From: JAJYSO01 sp964579505
GTDB lineage: Bacteria; Bacteroidota; Bacteroidia; Flavobacteriales; Flavobacteriaceae
NCBI GenBank assembly: GCA_964579505.1
Contig: CAZOGC010000011.1
Span: forward strand, 6,170-70,169
Direction: 5' to 3'
DNA: 64,000 bases
The position numbers and the translations under genes are program-made. The notes under the pieces were generated by a model that saw only the letters and a program-made list of their open reading frames with translations, was not told the origin of the DNA and did not search any database. Positions 25,019 through 33,554 of the stretch are shown here, in pieces. Position 1 is the stretch's first letter. Each line of letters begins with the position of its first letter.

Positions 25019-25519
25019 TTAAAAACGATACCTAACTCCAATGGCTAAATCGGGGCCAAAGCTGTTGTAAACACCGTAATCAGCTAAAATGATTTCTGGT
25101 CGAAAGTCTATAAAAACCTGAATAGGGACATCAAAAAGATACTCTATTCCAATATTACCGGCAATAAGAGCAAAAGCACCATCGTCGGTATGTGGATGTT
25201 TATCAACATAGTAATCTTTAGCGTTTACGCTACCTATACCTACACCGGCTCCGGCGTACCAATTAAAGCCGCCTTCAATATTCCATACCCATTGGTAAAG
25301 ACCGGTAAGTTTAAAAGAACCAAAATTATGGTCGTTTCTAAACCCTAAATCAAATTCTAATCGATGGTTTCCATTTATATGATGCTGAAAGGAAACTTCA
25401 AGTCCATACCCATTTCCTCCGCCAAAACGGAGTCCCAAAGCGTTTTCCGAAATTTCTTGCGCTTGCCCTGTATAGGTAAAGCCAAACAAACAAACGATTG
25501 CTAAAATTACATTTTTCAT
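25019..25519 (-). CDS. Small outer-membrane beta-barrel protein
   Basis: A 166-residue exported protein using the ATG at 25519, which begins a clean signal peptide (about 1-20, ending G-Q-A-Q). A farther upstream start would bury that signal. The mature part consists of alternating strands (G-L-R-F-G-G-G-N-G-Y-G-L-E-V-S-F-Q, L-E-F-D-L-G-F-R, W-Y-A-G-A-G-V-G-I-G) and ends in a C-terminal aromatic residue (V-R-Y-R-F), the outer-membrane insertion signal. About eight strands fit an OmpA/OmpX-sized barrel. No function can be assigned. It is monocistronic and convergent with bshA. Confidence 0.82.
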   Translation of the reverse strand: MKNVILAIVCLFGFTYTGQAQEISENALGLRFGGGNGYGLEVSFQHHINGNHRLEFDLGFRNDHNFGSFKLTGLYQWVWNIEGGFNWYAGAGVGIGSVNAKDYYVDKHPHTDDGAFALIAGNIGIEYLFDVPIQVFIDFRPEIILADYGVYNSFGPDLAIGVRYRF

Positions 25520-25670
25520 AGATTGATAGTATTTATAAAATAGGAAACGCAAATATCATTAATATATTGAACGTGCATCGTTAATCCTGCGTTAATTTGA
25601 AGTGTTTATACTCTTTTATTTCTTAGAAACTCTGCTTACATTGTAGCTTTAAAACGAGGGCTCTGTGAAA

Positions 25671-28583
25671 ATGATTTTTGAAGCACTAAAAAGGCAGTTG
25701 CATGGTGATTTTCAATACGATGAACTAACCAAGCATATTTATGCAGTTGATGCATCCGTGTATAGAGAGGTACCCCTGGCGGTGGCCTATCCCAAAGATG
25801 AAGAAGATATTCAAAAACTAATCAATTTTTGTACTAAACACAAAACATCCCTTATTCCGAGAGCGGCAGGTACTTCTTTAGCGGGGCAATGTGTAGGTAA
25901 TGGGATTGTGGTAGATACCTCTCGTTATTTCACAGCGTTATTACACATCGATAAAATTCAAAAAACAGTTACACTTCAACCGGGAATTATTAGAGATGAT
26001 TTAAACAGAAAACTAGCAAAATATGGATTGTTTTTTTCTCCTAATACCTCTACGTCTAATCGCTGTATGTTGGGGGGAATGGTTGGTAATAATTCTAGTG
26101 GAACTACCTCTATTAAATACGGAGTAACACGAGATAAGATACTAGAAATGCACTGTGTACTCTCTGATGGAAGTGCCGCTGTGTTTGGACCGTTGAGCAA
26201 AACGGATTTTATAAAAAAGACAAAACTCAATTCATTAGAAGGAAAAATATATCAAGGAATTTACAAGCGACTTTCTGATAAAGAAACGCGAGAAGAACTT
26301 CTTAAAAATCTTCCCAAAGAGGAAATTCATCGTAGAAATACCGGATATGCAGCAGATGAATTACTTAAAAATGAAGTGTTTTCAGAACTTCCTCAGCAGT
26401 TTAATATGTGTAAGCTGTTGGCGGGTAGTGAAGGCACCTTGGCTTTTACCACGCAACTAACGCTAAAATTAGATGAATTACCGCCCCATAAATCGGCTAT
26501 AGTGGCGGCTCATTTTAAAAGTGTAGAAGATTGTTTGCGCGCAGTAGTACCGGTTATGAACCACGATTTGTACACCTGCGAGATGATGGATAAGATTATT
26601 CTAGACTGTACCAAAAGCAATTTAAAGTTTCGTGACTATCGTTTTTTTATTGAAGGTGATCCGCAAGCTGTATTGTTAATGGAACTGCGTGCAGATAGAG
26701 ATGAAGATTTAGAGAATAAAGTAGAGAAACTCATACAAACGGTCAAAACACATACACAGAGTTATGCGCATCCGGTGCTGCGGGGAGAGGAACCGGCTAT
26801 GGCTGTTGAATTGCGTAAAGCCGGATTAGGGTTGTTAGGAAATATGCAAACAGACCGTAAGGCGGTGGCTTGTATAGAAGACACAGCGGTGGCGCTGTCA
26901 GACCTGGCAGATTATATCTTAGAGTTTTCAGCGTTGACAAAAAAACACGGACAAGAGCTGGTTTATTATGCGCATGCGGGAGCCGGAGAATTGCATTTGC
27001 GACCCTTACTGAATTTAAAAAAATCAGCTGATGTAAAACAGTTTCGGCAAATTACAGAAGACATTGTTCAATTAGTAAAAAAATATAATGGGTCATTAAG
27101 TGGAGAACACGGTGATGGGCGTGTACGTGCAGAGTTTATAGGCAGTATTGTAGGCAAGAAAAACATACTTCTCTTTGAAGAAATTAAGACGCTATTCGAC
27201 CCTACTAATATTTTTAATCCGGGAAAAATTGTAAACCCGGTGAAAATGGATGCATCTTTTAGGTATGAGCCAGACCGAGAAGAACCGGAGGTACATACTC
27301 TGCTCAATTTTTCAGATGAGGGCGGTATGTTATGCGCTGTTGAAAAATGTAATGGAACCGGGGCCTGTCGAAAAAGCGTTGAAACAGGAGGCACCATGTG
27401 TCCTAGCTATCGTGCTACTAAAAACGAAAAAGATTCTACTCGTGCACGCGCTAATGCTTTACGAGAGTTTATAACAAACTCGTCAAACCCCAACCGGTTT
27501 GACCATCAAGAACTCAAAGAGGTATTAGACTTGTGTTTGAGCTGTAAGGGCTGCAAAAATGAATGTCCATCTAATGTAGATATGGCTGTTTATAAGGCAG
27601 AATTTACCTATCAGTATCAAAAAATTCACGGAGCATCGCTACGGAGTAAGGTATTTGCCAAAAATCACACTTATAACCGGCTAGGAGCAGTAGCACCCGG
27701 ATTGACCAATGCCTTTTTTAAAAATAGAATTACTTCCGGGGTTATAAAAAAAATCCTGGGAGTAGCCCCACAACGGTCGTTGCCTTTGCTGTCTAAAAAG
27801 AGCTTGCGAAAAAAAATTGCATCGGGAGAGTGTAAACTTGTTCCGAAGAAGAAGATAAAATCGATTTATTTGTTTATAGATGAGTTTACCGATTATTTAG
27901 ATACCGCCATTGGGGTAGATGCCATTCAATTATTGGTGCACTTAGGATATGAAGTAAAAGTGGTGGCACACGAAGAAAGTGGGCGAAGCTATATTTCAAA
28001 AGGTTTTTTAGAAGAAGCCAAGCACTTGGCCAATAAAAACATTACTATTTTTAAGGATATTGTTACAGAAGAAAACCCGTTAATAGGCATCGAACCTTCT
28101 TCAATACTCACTTTTAGAGATGAATATTTGCGATTGGCAGACAATAGAGGAGAGGCAGAAAAACTGGCTAAAAATGTGTGGCTAATAGAAGAATTTATAG
28201 ATGCAGAAATACAAGCCGGTGCTATTTGTTCTGATCAGTTTACAACGGCAAAAAAGACAGTGAAAATTCATGAACATTGCCATCAAAAGGCGATGTCAAA
28301 TAGTATACATACTTTTAACATACTCAATCTTCCTAAAAATTACAAAGTCACTCTTATCCCGTCAGGTTGTTGTGGAATGGCCGGTAGTTTTGGGTATGAA
28401 AAAGAACATTATGCGGTGAGTATGCAAGTGGGAGAACAAACGCTATTGCCGGCTGTTCGGAAAACTGATAGCGGTACGCTTATTGCGGCTAATGGTACTA
28501 GTTGCCGTCATCAAATAAAGGATGGAACACAAAGAGAAGCCCAACACCCGGTTTCTATTTTGTGGAAGGCACTCAAAAAATAA
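25671..28583 (+). CDS. FAD-linked oxidase fused to Fe-S/CCG domains (D-lactate/glycolate dehydrogenase type)
   Basis: A 970-residue fusion. The ATG at 25671 is preferred over a GTG two codons upstream. The order of domains is an FAD-binding PCMH domain (about 35-215), an FAD-oxidase C-terminal domain (about 250-525), a 2x[4Fe-4S] ferredoxin-like domain and a C-terminal CCG region. The PCMH domain holds P-R-A-A-G-T-S-L-A-G-Q; the ferredoxin-like domain holds C-x-x-C-x-x-C motifs in C-L-S-C-K-G-C-K-N-E-C-P. The CCG region carries H-E-H-C-H-Q-K and S-G-C-C-G-M-A-G. This equals GlcD and GlcF joined in one chain. Members oxidise 2-hydroxy acids such as D-lactate or glycolate and pass electrons to the quinone pool. 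The substrate is not fixed by sequence. Confidence 0.9.
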   Translation: MIFEALKRQLHGDFQYDELTKHIYAVDASVYREVPLAVAYPKDEEDIQKLINFCTKHKTSLIPRAAGTSLAGQCVGNGIVVDTSRYFTALLHIDKIQKTVTLQPGIIRDDLNRKLAKYGLFFSPNTSTSNRCMLGGMVGNNSSGTTSIKYGVTRDKILEMHCVLSDGSAAVFGPLSKTDFIKKTKLNSLEGKIYQGIYKRLSDKETREELLKNLPKEEIHRRNTGYAADELLKNEVFSELPQQFNMCKLLAGSEGTLAFTTQLTLKLDELPPHKSAIVAAHFKSVEDCLRAVVPVMNHDLYTCEMMDKIILDCTKSNLKFRDYRFFIEGDPQAVLLMELRADRDEDLENKVEKLIQTVKTHTQSYAHPVLRGEEPAMAVELRKAGLGLLGNMQTDRKAVACIEDTAVALSDLADYILEFSALTKKHGQELVYYAHAGAGELHLRPLLNLKKSADVKQFRQITEDIVQLVKKYNGSLSGEHGDGRVRAEFIGSIVGKKNILLFEEIKTLFDPTNIFNPGKIVNPVKMDASFRYEPDREEPEVHTLLNFSDEGGMLCAVEKCNGTGACRKSVETGGTMCPSYRATKNEKDSTRARANALREFITNSSNPNRFDHQELKEVLDLCLSCKGCKNECPSNVDMAVYKAEFTYQYQKIHGASLRSKVFAKNHTYNRLGAVAPGLTNAFFKNRITSGVIKKILGVAPQRSLPLLSKKSLRKKIASGECKLVPKKKIKSIYLFIDEFTDYLDTAIGVDAIQLLVHLGYEVKVVAHEESGRSYISKGFLEEAKHLANKNITIFKDIVTEENPLIGIEPSSILTFRDEYLRLADNRGEAEKLAKNVWLIEEFIDAEIQAGAICSDQFTTAKKTVKIHEHCHQKAMSNSIHTFNILNLPKNYKVTLIPSGCCGMAGSFGYEKEHYAVSMQVGEQTLLPAVRKTDSGTLIAANGTSCRHQIKDGTQREAQHPVSILWKALKK

Positions 28584-28623
28584 CAATCCCTGAAGGAGTA
28601 AACTAACCATAAAACTATGTAAA

Positions 28624-29142
28624 ATGAAAAAGTTTTTGTTTGTAGTACTTGTAATGAGTAGTGTTAACCTTTTGGGACAAATTAACCTGCCGGTAGCTAA
28701 TCAAACTAGTGATTGGCGCTTGGGTGGTGGATTGGGGCTTAACTTTGGAAGTGATGATTATTTTGGCATAGCCATAACGCCCTTTTTAGGATATGAAATT
28801 ACGCCTGAGGTTGAAGCCGGCGTGTTGGTGGGATATCAGTATTCTAGTTGGAAATATTCTAAACAAAATTTGTTTAATGCAGGACCGTACATTAATATTT
28901 ATCCGATAGCAAATTTATTTTTACGTGTAAACTATGAATACTATACCGGTAGTAACAAAATTAAGTCAACAAACCAACAATTTGATTTTAATGAAGATGC
29001 GCTGTGGGTAGGAATTGGCTATAGAAGTACAGGCCGAGTACAGTTTTATACCGGATTGATGTATAATGTTTTATATGATGATAGTTCCGTCATATTTTCT
29101 AACGGATTGCGCCCCATTGTGGGTGTAAGTGTAGGGTTGTAG
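28624..29142 (+). CDS. Outer-membrane beta-barrel protein
   Basis: A 172-residue exported protein 40 bp after the FAD/Fe-S gene. The signal peptide ends near L-L-G-Q (residue 19). The mature chain alternates short strands and turns (W-R-L-G-G-G-L-G-L-N-F-G-S, G-V-L-V-G-Y-Q-Y, F-L-R-V-N-Y-E-Y), consistent with an eight-stranded barrel. It ends in V-G-V-S-V-G-L, without the usual terminal aromatic residue. Function unknown. It may be cotranscribed with the oxidoreductase, but no link in function is visible. It ends 1 bp from the convergent lipoprotein gene. Confidence 0.78.
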   Translation: MKKFLFVVLVMSSVNLLGQINLPVANQTSDWRLGGGLGLNFGSDDYFGIAITPFLGYEITPEVEAGVLVGYQYSSWKYSKQNLFNAGPYINIYPIANLFLRVNYEYYTGSNKIKSTNQQFDFNEDALWVGIGYRSTGRVQFYTGLMYNVLYDDSSVIFSNGLRPIVGVSVGL

Positions 29143-29143
29143 G

Positions 29144-29983
29144 TTATAAATTTGGAAGGGCATATTGTGTTAATATTTGGGAGGAAGCACCCACAATAGA
29201 GTCTATTTGAGACACGGTATATTCTGAAAGATCTTCAAAGACTACGTGAATAGTAGTTTGGTTGTAAATCAAACCTATTTCTTTAGCAAAATAATTAGTG
29301 CTGGTTAATACTTTTTGTGGCACTATGATTTCTAAAGAAAAACCATCTGGTAATGTGGCAGTAGCTGAAAGGTTTAACGTGAGTTTAGACGAGATAACAT
29401 TGTTAAAAGTTTGCCCGTTGTTTGGGTAGTTTACATAGGCTTTTCCGCCAGTGGCTTGCAGGTTATAAACTATGGTAGCAGGCAGTTGTAGACTATCTCC
29501 AAATTGTAAGGTGTCTTGCAAAGTTCCTTCAGCAGTAGAGAGGAGCTCGTCTACTCCTGCATTTTGGTTAAGCAACAAAAAGTTGTGTAGAGGCAAACGT
29601 ATAGAATCTCCTAAAATAGGAAGACGAAAAATAAAGTTTCCATTATAAATCACTTTTCCCCTTACTTTATTTATTTTTCCGTTGGCGAGAAGAGAAGTGC
29701 TAACCCCACGTTTTTTAGGAACAACACTAGAAGAGAAAAGATAACTGGTGGTTTCGTTTTCATTACCGGTGTTGCTTACGCGAAGTGTTTCATCACTCTC
29801 TTGATGGTAGGCTGGCGATGAAAGCTCAATGGTGTTATGATAGCTCCATTGGTTATTTAAGGCAAGAGGGAAATAATTAATAGCGGTTTCTTTAGGGATG
29901 GCCAGCCCATATCCTTTTTCTTTAGAACATGAAAACAAAAAACTTAAAACGAGTAAACTCAAAAGTAAATGGCTACGTTTCAT
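29144..29983 (-). CDS. Lipoprotein of unknown function
   Basis: A 279-residue protein with a signal peptide and lipobox (L-F-S-C, Cys about 19). The start of the mature protein, I-N-Y-F-P-L-A-L-N-N-Q-W-S-Y (about 35-48), is a motif seen in many bacterial lipoproteins of unknown role. The rest is beta-rich, with no catalytic motif that I can see. It is monocistronic and convergent with the beta-barrel gene, leaving a 1-bp gap. No function is proposed. Confidence 0.75.
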   Translation of the reverse strand: MKRSHLLLSLLVLSFLFSCSKEKGYGLAIPKETAINYFPLALNNQWSYHNTIELSSPAYHQESDETLRVSNTGNENETTSYLFSSSVVPKKRGVSTSLLANGKINKVRGKVIYNGNFIFRLPILGDSIRLPLHNFLLLNQNAGVDELLSTAEGTLQDTLQFGDSLQLPATIVYNLQATGGKAYVNYPNNGQTFNNVISSKLTLNLSATATLPDGFSLEIIVPQKVLTSTNYFAKEIGLIYNQTTIHVVFEDLSEYTVSQIDSIVGASSQILTQYALPNL

Positions 29984-30225
29984 AGATTGATTTTAAGGAG
30001 GTAAAGGTATGGGTTTCTGATTACAGTTCTTGTTCTTTTAACGTATGAGACGCTTTTTTCGTGTATATTTTCCGATAGATATGCCATTTATAAAATACAA
30101 GCATCAATATAAGGTTGAAAATAGGCCTTAATTCCCCATTATACCTAAAAACAATGATTTTTTTGTGCTTTTCAGAATCAATCCTATAGAATTGCTTAAA
30201 TTCGCATCTAAAAATTAAGCAGATT

Positions 30226-31614
30226 ATGAAATATGATATCATTGTTTTAGGAAGTGGACCAGGTGGTTATGTGGCGGCTATTCGCGCTTCTCAACTAGGG
30301 TTTAAAACAGCTGTAGTAGAAAAAGAAAACCTTGGCGGAATTTGCCTAAACTGGGGTTGTATTCCTACCAAAGCACTTTTAAAAAGTGCCGAAGTTTTTA
30401 GCTATTTGAGCCATGCAGAAGACTATGGTTTGAAGATTGAAAAAGCCGATAAAGATTTTAGTGCAGTGGTAAAACGCAGTCGTGGTGTAGCTGATGGAAT
30501 GAGCAAAGGGGTGGCTTTTTTGATGAAAAAAAATAAAATTGATGTCATTGAAGGTGCCGGTAAACTAAAAAAAGGAAAGAAAATTACCGTAACCGATGCT
30601 AAAGGAAAAACAACTGACTACGAAGCAGATCATATTATTATTGCAACTGGAGCCCGCTCAAGAGAATTGCCTAACTTAAAACAAGACGGCGAAAAAATTA
30701 TTGGCTACCGCCAGGCTTTAACCTTAAAAAAGCAGCCTAAGCGTATGCTTATTGTAGGGTCAGGTGCTATAGGTTCTGAGTTTGCACACTTCTATAATGC
30801 AATGGGTACAGAGGTAACCATTGTTGAATTTCAACCACGATTGGTGCCGGTTGAAGACGAAGAGGTCTCTAAAGCTTTTGAAAAAGCTAGTAAAAAAGCC
30901 GGAATTACGGTTATGACTAATTCTTCAGTAGAGAGTGTAGACACTTCAGGAAAGGTATTGAAAGTAAAAATTCAGACCAAAAAAGGAGAAAAAATTGTTG
31001 AAACTGATGTAGTTCTTTCGGCTGTAGGTATTAAAACCAATACTGAAAATATTGGGTTAGAAGAAGTAGGTATTCAAGTAGAAAGAGATAAAATTAAGGT
31101 AAACGAGTGGTATCAAACCAATGTTCCGGGGTATTATGCTATTGGCGATGTAGTGTCCGGACAAGCTTTGGCACACGTGGCATCTGCAGAAGGGATTCTT
31201 TGTGTAGAAAAAATTAAAGGACTTAATCCGGAACCTATTGATTATGGAAATGTACCCGGATGTACCTATACTACCCCTGAAATTGCCAGTGTAGGTTTAA
31301 CAGAACAACAAGCAAAAGATGCCGGCTACGAAATAAAGGTTGGTAAATTTCCTTTCTCAGCTTCCGGTAAAGCGCATGCCGCCGGTCATAAAGAAGGTTT
31401 TGTAAAAACTATTTTTGACGCTAAATACGGCGAGTGGTTAGGTTGTCATATGATTGGCCATGGCGTAACCGATATGATTGCTGAAGCGGTGTTAGGAAGA
31501 AAGTTAGAAACTACCGGAGTAGAAGTAATGAAAGCAATACACCCACATCCTACAATGAGTGAGGCTGTTAAAGAATCAGTGGCAGCGGCCTATGGTGAAG
31601 CCATTGATATATAA
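30226..31614 (+). CDS. lpdA: Dihydrolipoyl dehydrogenase (E3)
   Basis: A 462-residue flavoenzyme that reoxidises the lipoyl group of 2-oxo-acid dehydrogenase complexes. FAD motif G-S-G-P-G-G-Y at 9-15; redox disulfide in G-G-I-C-L-N-W-G-C (Cys40, Cys45); NAD motif G-S-G-A-I-G-S-E near 178-185; second FAD contact Y-A-I-G-D-V near 305-310; catalytic His in H-P-H-P-T-M-S-E (His439/His441, Glu446). The E2 and E1 of a branched-chain-type complex are encoded at 47286-50722, so this E3 could serve them and others. It is monocistronic, ending at a clear terminator. Confidence 0.97.
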   Translation: MKYDIIVLGSGPGGYVAAIRASQLGFKTAVVEKENLGGICLNWGCIPTKALLKSAEVFSYLSHAEDYGLKIEKADKDFSAVVKRSRGVADGMSKGVAFLMKKNKIDVIEGAGKLKKGKKITVTDAKGKTTDYEADHIIIATGARSRELPNLKQDGEKIIGYRQALTLKKQPKRMLIVGSGAIGSEFAHFYNAMGTEVTIVEFQPRLVPVEDEEVSKAFEKASKKAGITVMTNSSVESVDTSGKVLKVKIQTKKGEKIVETDVVLSAVGIKTNTENIGLEEVGIQVERDKIKVNEWYQTNVPGYYAIGDVVSGQALAHVASAEGILCVEKIKGLNPEPIDYGNVPGCTYTTPEIASVGLTEQQAKDAGYEIKVGKFPFSASGKAHAAGHKEGFVKTIFDAKYGEWLGCHMIGHGVTDMIAEAVLGRKLETTGVEVMKAIHPHPTMSEAVKESVAAAYGEAIDI

Positions 31615-31635
31615 CCGTTAAATTATTTTTATAAC

Positions 31636-31667
31636 AAGCACATTTGAGTTTTTCAGATGTGCTTTTT
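31636..31667 (+). terminator. Terminator of lpdA
   Basis: Arms AAGCACAT and ATGTGCTT followed by a run of T on the plus strand, 22 bp after the stop. It isolates lpdA from the TPP riboswitch downstream. Confidence 0.85.
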
Positions 31668-31720
31668 TTATACTCCTTTCTAAGAAAGTATAAAAATTCT
31701 TTATACTTTAGCCCGCAGAA

Positions 31721-31815
31721 ATAAATGGGGTGCTGACCTAATAAATCGGCTGAGAGGATACCCATGCACAGCCTTGTGTGCAGAACCTGATCCGGGTAAT
31801 ACCGGCGTAGGTATA
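31721..31815 (+). promoter_or_regulatory. TPP (thiamine pyrophosphate) riboswitch, THI element
   Basis: The conserved blocks are all present in order: GGGGTGC (31727-31733), GGCTGAGA (31748-31755), then GAACCTGATCCGGGTAATAC (31783-31802) and GGCGTAGG (31804-31811). Together they form the THI-box aptamer that binds thiamine pyrophosphate. A near-consensus -7 box (TACTTTAG) lies at 31704-31711, so the leader begins just before the aptamer. The 58 bases from the aptamer to the downstream start codon show no clear terminator, so control is probably at translation start. The downstream genes are a PnuC-type transporter and an acyl-CoA-dehydrogenase-fold protein. Confidence 0.95.
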
Positions 31816-31873
31816 GTATTATTTTATCTGTTTTCATTTAGCTGTACAGGCGTTATTCGCTATTCCCCGTCAA

Positions 31874-32485
31874 TTGAAAATTGTGGCAGATATTTCTATA
31901 CATCTCACCGTTTTAGAAGGCATAGGCACCTTGTTTGCTATTGGGCAAGTCATCTTGTCTAGAAATAACAATGTCAACAATTATTTGTTCGGTATAGCCG
32001 GTATCCTAATTAGTATTTGGGTGCGGTATCACGCTAAGCTTTACGGCGATATTTTGCTGGATATGTATTACTTAATAATGAGTATTTACGGTTGGTTTTT
32101 CTGGAAATTTGGCAAACAACATCACGCGTCTCCCATTTCATATTCTACCCGTTCAGAACACCTAAAAGCGGCTGCAATTTCGTTGTGCTGTTTTGGAATC
32201 ATGTTTTATTGGCTTGGCAACCATACCGATACCGATGTCCCTTTTTGGGATGCTTTGGTAAGTGCTTTTGCATGGGCTGGAATGTGGTTAATGGCAAAAC
32301 GAAAAATGGAAAATTGGATTTATCTGGATATCAGCAACTTTATTGCTATACCACTACTGATTTATAAAGGATTATACATTTATGCCGCCCTCACAGTTTT
32401 CTTATTTATTATGGGAATTTCGGGGTACTTAAAATGGCGAAATATTTTACATCATGAACGACAAAAAGAGCATAATTTGGCTTAG
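31874..32485 (+). CDS. pnuT: PnuC-family transporter, probably thiamine (PnuT)
   Basis: A 203-residue integral membrane protein with about seven hydrophobic segments and the PnuC-family W-F-F-W pair in S-I-Y-G-W-F-F-W-K (about 73-81). PnuC proteins carry vitamin precursors by facilitated diffusion; members behind a TPP riboswitch are taken as thiamine carriers. The aptamer at 31721-31815 supports that here. The first possible start is TTG at 31874; no in-frame ATG lies between the riboswitch and the first helix, and a GTG at 31883 is an alternative. A weak start would suit riboswitch control. The end overlaps the next gene by 32 bp. No thiamine kinase is nearby. Confidence 0.85.
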   Translation: MKIVADISIHLTVLEGIGTLFAIGQVILSRNNNVNNYLFGIAGILISIWVRYHAKLYGDILLDMYYLIMSIYGWFFWKFGKQHHASPISYSTRSEHLKAAAISLCCFGIMFYWLGNHTDTDVPFWDALVSAFAWAGMWLMAKRKMENWIYLDISNFIAIPLLIYKGLYIYAALTVFLFIMGISGYLKWRNILHHERQKEHNLA

Positions 32486-33470
32486 AGAACAGTGTTTGGG
32501 CACGCAAGTCTTTCCTGAACCTGTTTTACAGTGGGTTACGCAACAAAAATTATGGAATTTATGGGTTCCGGAAGCGTATGGAGGATTGGCTTATTCGTTT
32601 ACACAGGGCTTACAAAAGCTAAAAGAATTGGCCATCATTGACGGAAGTTTAGGGTGGACAATTACCTTGTGCAGCGGAGCTAATTATTTTATAGGAAACC
32701 TTTGCCCACAGACAGCGACAGCTATTTTTAAAAAAGATAAGACTCCCATTCTGGGCGGAAGCGGCGGGGCTTTTGGAATAGCTCAAAGAGAAGGTGATTC
32801 GTATATTTTGTCAGGAACATGGCACTATGCCACCGGAGCACCTTATCTAACACATTTTACGTTAAATGCAAAAATTGTTGAGGATGGGAAACCTATAAAA
32901 ACAGCAGAAGGGACCGATAAAATTCTTTCATTTGTGCTCTCTAAAGAGTTGGTCGAAATTATAAATGATTGGAATACCATGGGTTTGCAGCCAACAGCAA
33001 CCTATTCGTTTTCTGTAGAAAATAAGAAAGTGTCTGCGGCTAATGCTTTTCAATATAACCAATTTTACCTAGCGGCAGCGATATATAAAATACCTTTTCG
33101 TGTTTTTGCTGATTTAACCCTTTGGATAAATTATATCGGAATGGCGACTCATTATTTAGAAGAAGCTCAAACACACCTCTCTGCTTTGCAGCTAAATGAT
33201 TTAAAAAAATTGATAAAAGATGGGGAAGAGCTGATTTTTGACTATGCGTTAGAAATTGAAAATCGTATCGAACAGGGGGCTGCTGTATCAGAAAAAATAG
33301 AGAAATCTATCCACGCAGAAGGGGTAAAATGCATACGCAATTTATCAAAAGAGCTAATACGGCTTCACCCTTTACTGGGAATAAAAGCCAGCCGACTTAC
33401 AAATCCGTTAAATCAGATTTTTCGCGATTATTTTACCGCTACTCAACACAAAAATTTTGTTGATAGATAA
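32454..33470 (+). CDS. Acyl-CoA-dehydrogenase-fold flavoprotein in a TPP-riboswitch operon
   Basis: A 338-residue protein, somewhat shorter than usual acyl-CoA dehydrogenases (about 380). N-terminal helical part with L-W-V-P-E-A-Y-G-G-L at 36-45; middle beta domain with L-S-G-T-W-H-Y-A-T-G-A-P near 121-132, a flavin-contact pattern; C-terminal helical bundle. I do not see the catalytic Glu region of true dehydrogenases. It could equally be a group D flavin monooxygenase (DszC/HpaB-like). It begins inside the pnuT gene (32-bp overlap), so it is coupled to the thiamine transporter and must fall under the riboswitch. A role in salvage or breakdown of a thiamine-related compound is a testable guess. 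Confidence 0.75.
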   Translation: MNDKKSIIWLREQCLGTQVFPEPVLQWVTQQKLWNLWVPEAYGGLAYSFTQGLQKLKELAIIDGSLGWTITLCSGANYFIGNLCPQTATAIFKKDKTPILGGSGGAFGIAQREGDSYILSGTWHYATGAPYLTHFTLNAKIVEDGKPIKTAEGTDKILSFVLSKELVEIINDWNTMGLQPTATYSFSVENKKVSAANAFQYNQFYLAAAIYKIPFRVFADLTLWINYIGMATHYLEEAQTHLSALQLNDLKKLIKDGEELIFDYALEIENRIEQGAAVSEKIEKSIHAEGVKCIRNLSKELIRLHPLLGIKASRLTNPLNQIFRDYFTATQHKNFVDR

Positions 33471-33496
33471 TTATTCCTTCGAGATGGTGTAAAAAA

Positions 33497-33524
33497 ACGG
33501 CTCCTTAAAATTTTAAGGAGCCGT
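33497..33524. terminator. Bidirectional terminator (perfect 28-bp palindrome)
   Basis: ACGGCTCCTTAAAA and its exact complement, with no spacer, lie between two convergent genes. On the minus strand seven T follow (ends the alpha-oxoamine synthase gene); on the plus strand the T-run is weaker. Confidence 0.88.
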
Positions 33525-33554
33525 CCGTTCTTAACATGTTTTAAAGTAAGCCGC

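Noticed and set aside
31774..31962. A 62-codon open frame starting inside the TPP riboswitch
   Set aside because: Its first part encodes the aptamer core and the rest is the shifted frame of pnuT, so it is not a gene.
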